Shown here: in pieces, positions 61,426 to 64,000 of the stretch
How positions within the stretch are numbered: the first letter of the stretch is position 1
Layout of the letters: each line of letters begins with the position of its first letter
Assembly: GCA_001898505.1 (NCBI GenBank)
Contig: MKTZ01000012.1
Coordinates: forward strand, 241,570-305,569
Source: Sphingobacteriales bacterium 50-39
Lineage (GTDB): Bacteria; Bacteroidota; Bacteroidia; Chitinophagales; Chitinophagaceae
Direction of reading: 5' to 3'
Length of the DNA: 64,000 nucleotides
Notes under the pieces: generated by a model
Database searches by the model: none
Told to the model about the DNA's origin: nothing
What the model saw: the letters and a program-made list of their open reading frames with translations, nothing else
Position numbers and translations under genes: made by a program

Positions 61426-62307
61426 ATGTCCACTTTTGATGAACAATTGCAGTTCCTTGTTGAATCTGCCTTGCGGGAAGATGTTGGAGATGGCGATCAT
61501 ACCACTATATCCTGTATTCCCCCCGACGCAAGAGGCAAGGCTGTCCTTAGGATCAAGCAGGATGGCATTCTCGCCGGCATGGAGATAGCTGAGAAAATAT
61601 TCAGGCTGAAAGAGCCTTCCACCATTTTTACTCCTTTCAAGCAGGATGGGGACGTCATGCGTGATGGCGAAGACGCGTTTGAGGCAGAAGCTTCTGTCCA
61701 TACTATCCTGCAATGCGAACGGCTTATCCTCAATTGCATGCAACGTATGAGCGGTATCGCGACCCTCACCCGTCAATACGTGGACAAATTACAGAAGTAC
61801 AAGACCCGTATTTTGGATACCCGCAAGACTACTCCAAACTTCCGCCTGCTGGAGAAAGAGGCTGTTCGGATCGGTGGCGGTATCAACCATCGTTTTGGTC
61901 TCTATGATATGATGATGCTGAAGGATAATCATATCGACTATGCCGGGAGCCTGGAGAAAGCCATCGAAAAGGCGAATGCATATAGAAATACATATAAGCC
62001 CCATCTGAAGATAGAAGTGGAGACGCGCAGTATCGAAGATGTCGAGCGGGTGCTGAATGTCGGTCTGGTAGACCGCATCATGCTGGATAATTTTACACCC
62101 CGCCAGTTATCCAAGGCCCTGGCGTTGATAGGCGAGCGGTATGAGACAGAAGCCAGCGGCGGTATCAATCTGAGCAATGTAGAGGACTATGCCCGTACAG
62201 GCGTCGACTATGTAAGTATTGGCGCACTTATCCATCAGGCCCGGAGCCTCGATCTTAGCCTGAAAGCCATCATCAATGGGCCAGGACCCGGACAAACCAA
62301 TAAATAA
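61426..62307 (+). CDS. nadC: nicotinate-nucleotide pyrophosphorylase (carboxylating)
   Basis: A 293-residue quinolinate phosphoribosyltransferase of de novo NAD synthesis. Typical parts are LREDVGDGDHTT at the start, GILAGMEIAEKIF, ERLILNCMQRMSGIATLTRQYV, ILDTRKTTPNFRLLEKEAVRIGGGINHRFGLYDMMMLKDNH, VEVETRSIEDV and SGGINLSNVEDYARTGVDYVSIGALIH. The SUI1-like gene follows after 3 bp. Confidence 0.97.
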   Translation: MSTFDEQLQFLVESALREDVGDGDHTTISCIPPDARGKAVLRIKQDGILAGMEIAEKIFRLKEPSTIFTPFKQDGDVMRDGEDAFEAEASVHTILQCERLILNCMQRMSGIATLTRQYVDKLQKYKTRILDTRKTTPNFRLLEKEAVRIGGGINHRFGLYDMMMLKDNHIDYAGSLEKAIEKANAYRNTYKPHLKIEVETRSIEDVERVLNVGLVDRIMLDNFTPRQLSKALALIGERYETEASGGINLSNVEDYARTGVDYVSIGALIHQARSLDLSLKAIINGPGPGQTNK

Positions 62308-62310
62308 CCC

Positions 62311-62655
62311 ATGAGCAAGAAGAAACCCAACTCCAGCGGCATCGTCTATTCCACCGACCCGGATTTCAGGATAGAGGAGGAGTTCTCTCAGGAAGAGACC
62401 CTGGCCCCGCGCGCGCAAAAGCTGCGCATCAGGCTGGATACCAAGCAACGTGCCGGCAAGGCCGTAACCCTTGTAGAGGGGTTTATAGGAAAGGCAGAGG
62501 ATCTGGATGATCTTGGGAAGAAATTAAAGGGTTATTGCGGCACCGGCGGTTCCGTAAAGGATGGCCTGATCATTATCCAGGGCGACCAGCGGGATAAAGC
62601 CCTTTTCTGGCTATTGAAGAACGATTATAGCTCTTCCAAAAAGGCGGGAGGGTAA
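62311..62655 (+). CDS. SUI1/eIF1-like translation factor (YciH family)
   Basis: A 114-residue cytoplasmic protein with a Lys/Asp/Glu-rich N-terminus and the SUI1 domain: QKLRIRLDTKQRAGKAVTLVEGF, DLGKKLKGYCGTGGSVKDGLIIIQGDQRDK. It is the bacterial counterpart of the eukaryotic initiation factor that checks start codons; in bacteria its role is less clear. It is 3 bp after nadC and 6 bp before a small membrane protein gene. Confidence 0.93.
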   Translation: MSKKKPNSSGIVYSTDPDFRIEEEFSQEETLAPRAQKLRIRLDTKQRAGKAVTLVEGFIGKAEDLDDLGKKLKGYCGTGGSVKDGLIIIQGDQRDKALFWLLKNDYSSSKKAGG

Positions 62656-62661
62656 TACTAC

Positions 62662-62913
62662 ATGCTTCTTTCCATATTAGTGATACTTGCCGTTGCCAGC
62701 GCGCTCGTTACCATTATCAGTTTTGTCTTTTATATCAGGGCACGTTTGGCCGAGAGGGCGCATCCGGATGATAAGGATGTCGATGTCCTGCGGGATGCCG
62801 GGCTCAACAGGAAGGAGCGGTTTTATCAAGGTATCCACTTTTTATCCCTTTGTATTTTTGTAGTCCTGGGCGTGCTCATCCTGATCATCATTTCACATCG
62901 GGTGAAAGAGTAG
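62662..62913 (+). CDS. small two-span membrane protein, hypothetical
   Basis: An 83-residue protein not recognised as a named family. One transmembrane helix at residues 3-25 (LSILVILAVASALVTIISFVFY), a charged cytoplasmic loop (RARLAERAHPDDKDVDVLRDAGLNRKERF) and a second helix at about 58-78. It is coupled to the SUI1-like gene by a 6-bp gap and ends 95 bp before a convergent gene with a terminator between. Confidence 0.75.
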   Translation: MLLSILVILAVASALVTIISFVFYIRARLAERAHPDDKDVDVLRDAGLNRKERFYQGIHFLSLCIFVVLGVLILIIISHRVKE

Positions 62914-62956
62914 GATGAGGGCGGGGGAAATCGGGCGAAGGAATAAGCCATCGGCG

Positions 62957-62985
62957 AAAAAAAAGCCCCCCTTTCGGGAGGCTTT
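62957..62985 (-). terminator. intrinsic terminator of the PKD-repeat protein gene
   Basis: AAAGCCTCCC / GGGGGGCTTT on the minus strand (one mismatch, GAAA loop) followed by a run of T. It may also stop plus-strand transcripts weakly. Confidence 0.75.
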
Positions 62986-63008
62986 GGCCTGGCTTTTAAG
63001 AATATGAT

Positions 63009-64000
63009 TTATTGCACGACAAATTTGAATAGTCTCGGTTTCTCGTTGCCGCTGGACAAGGTCAGTACATACATACCTCTTGCCAGTCCGTCGATGGATA
63101 TGGGCTGCCGGAAATAGTTCTCCGATGTATTTTCCACGACCTGTTGTTTTGCCTGTCTGCCGCTGAGCTCGTAGATGGTGATCTTCACTGTACCGGTCCT
63201 CACGCCTTTGCCTTCCACTACTATCTGTTGTCCCACTGTCACGGGGTTGGGATAGAGCTTGAGATCGGCGGCGGTGGTGCTATCTACGATGCCCGGTCCG
63301 TTGGGGGTCGTTGTTCTGCCCGAGTAGGAGGTGCCGGCCGGACCCACCTTGATCATCATCTGGTCGGTAGCGGTGAGGCCTGTCGTACTGGTGATATCCA
63401 CTTCAAAGATGTAGGTACCTGCTATAAGATTGCTGACTAACGGGCTGATAGAGCCGCCGCCGGAGATGGTTGCCGTGCCGGGGCCGCTGACCTGTTTCCA
63501 TCTGCAGGTGGCTACCGTCACTCCTTTTACGATACAGGTGCCAATGATCTTCCAGCTGTTGGTGGGCAGGGTGATGAAGACATCGGGACCGGCATTGGCT
63601 GTGAATATCGTGGTTACCGCAGCAGCGCTGACCGTCAATGTCATCTGGTCGGATACTGTTTTACCCGACTTGCTGGTCATGTCCACTTCAAAGACGTAGA
63701 CGCCGGCTATCAGATTGCTGACCGAGGGGGCGATCGTGCCGCTGTTGACGATGGTGGCTGTATTCGGACCACTGACCTCTTTCCATTTGCAGGAGGCTAC
63801 TGTGTCATACTCTACGGTGGCGACGCCGGTGATCTGTACGCTGCTGACCGGCAGGGTGATGGAGAGGTCGGGACCTGCGCTGACTGTGAATACGGGGGTC
63901 ACAGGTGCAGGATTGACCGTCAGCGTCATCTGGCTCGAGGTGGAAGTGCCGGTGGAGCTGGTGATGGTGACCTTGAAGACATAGCTGCCTGCTATCACGC
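63009..64000 (-). CDS. PKD/Ig-like repeat protein with type IX secretion C-terminal signal, N-terminus cut by window end
   Basis: The visible 330 residues contain at least three tandem PKD/K319-like repeats of about 90 residues, each with a piece like SAGPDLSITLP..., WKEVSGPNTATI and SNLIAGVYVFEVDMTS. The final ~80 residues (KLYPNPVTVGQQIVVEG, ELSGRQAKQQVVE, RGMYVLTLSSGNEKPRLFKFVVQ) are a type A C-terminal sorting domain, which sends the protein through the GldKLMN-based type IX system and usually anchors it on the cell surface or releases it. The gene continues beyond base 64000. It is probably an adhesin or enzyme with repeat modules. Confidence 0.88.
   Translation of the reverse strand, partial: VIAGSYVFKVTITSSTGTSTSSQMTLTVNPAPVTPVFTVSAGPDLSITLPVSSVQITGVATVEYDTVASCKWKEVSGPNTATIVNSGTIAPSVSNLIAGVYVFEVDMTSKSGKTVSDQMTLTVSAAAVTTIFTANAGPDVFITLPTNSWKIIGTCIVKGVTVATCRWKQVSGPGTATISGGGSISPLVSNLIAGTYIFEVDITSTTGLTATDQMMIKVGPAGTSYSGRTTTPNGPGIVDSTTAADLKLYPNPVTVGQQIVVEGKGVRTGTVKITIYELSGRQAKQQVVENTSENYFRQPISIDGLARGMYVLTLSSGNEKPRLFKFVVQ

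Overview
This window comes from a member of the Bacteroidota, most likely a Chitinophagaceae-type gliding or soil bacterium with roughly 50% GC. The evidence is the gldK-gldL-gldM-gldN block for gliding and type IX secretion, a SusC/SusD pair, a secreted protein ending in a type IX sorting tail, TAnnTTTG-type promoter boxes, start sites mostly without Shine-Dalgarno sequences, and lipoproteins with short Bacteroidota lipoboxes. No species is claimed.

Layout. 0-13.3 kb is mostly housekeeping: an MscS channel fragment, a minus-strand M23 peptidase / MerR / thioredoxin-fold set, alaS, a thioredoxin-family gene broken by an in-frame stop, DUF3820, ankyrin and PDZ proteins, an SDR, gatB and a TlpA-like lipoprotein. 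13.3-18.9 kb is a SusC/SusD/lipoprotein nutrient uptake operon. tRNA-Arg(CCG) and a MarC-type gene follow. 19.9-32.6 kb is a cobalamin salvage region on the minus strand. It has two transcription units, each headed by an adenosylcobalamin riboswitch: btuB, a BtuF-like protein, cobU, an ATP pyrophosphatase, cobT, cobS and cobC; and cobQ, a BtuF lipoprotein, BtuC and BtuD, ending in the wreck of a PduO-type cobalamin adenosyltransferase gene. A second TonB receptor and a hypothetical gene lie upstream of the second riboswitch. 35-42 kb carries an amino-acid permease coupled to a Cys/Met-metabolism enzyme, a TolC/HlyD efflux pair with gpsA, and hemW. 43-49 kb carries a TamA/BamA-like barrel, DUF4271, hemD and a DUF255 protein. 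49-54 kb is gldKLMN. 54-64 kb carries uvrC, an ECF sigma factor with a membrane partner protein, gpmI, DUF4783-nadC, a SUI1-like factor and a PKD-type type IX secreted protein cut by the window end.

The most unusual signal is a family of about 30-bp elements made of two adjacent hairpins, with eight copies recognised by eye. The stems differ between copies by compensating changes, so the structure is conserved more than the sequence. Most copies are intergenic, sometimes carrying the stop codon of a neighbouring gene. Two sit inside unrelated coding genes (cobS and the DUF255 gene), in the same orientation and reading frame, and add a PSxNxPVxRS peptide. This resembles in principle the palindromic elements of Rickettsia that insert in coding genes, and I do not recognise it as a named family in this phylum.

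Other points for a second look are the adenosyltransferase pseudogene, the nonsense codon in the thioredoxin-family gene, a riboswitch lying inside the 3' end of an upstream reading frame, an inverted repeat over the nadC promoter, and hairpins between the gld genes.
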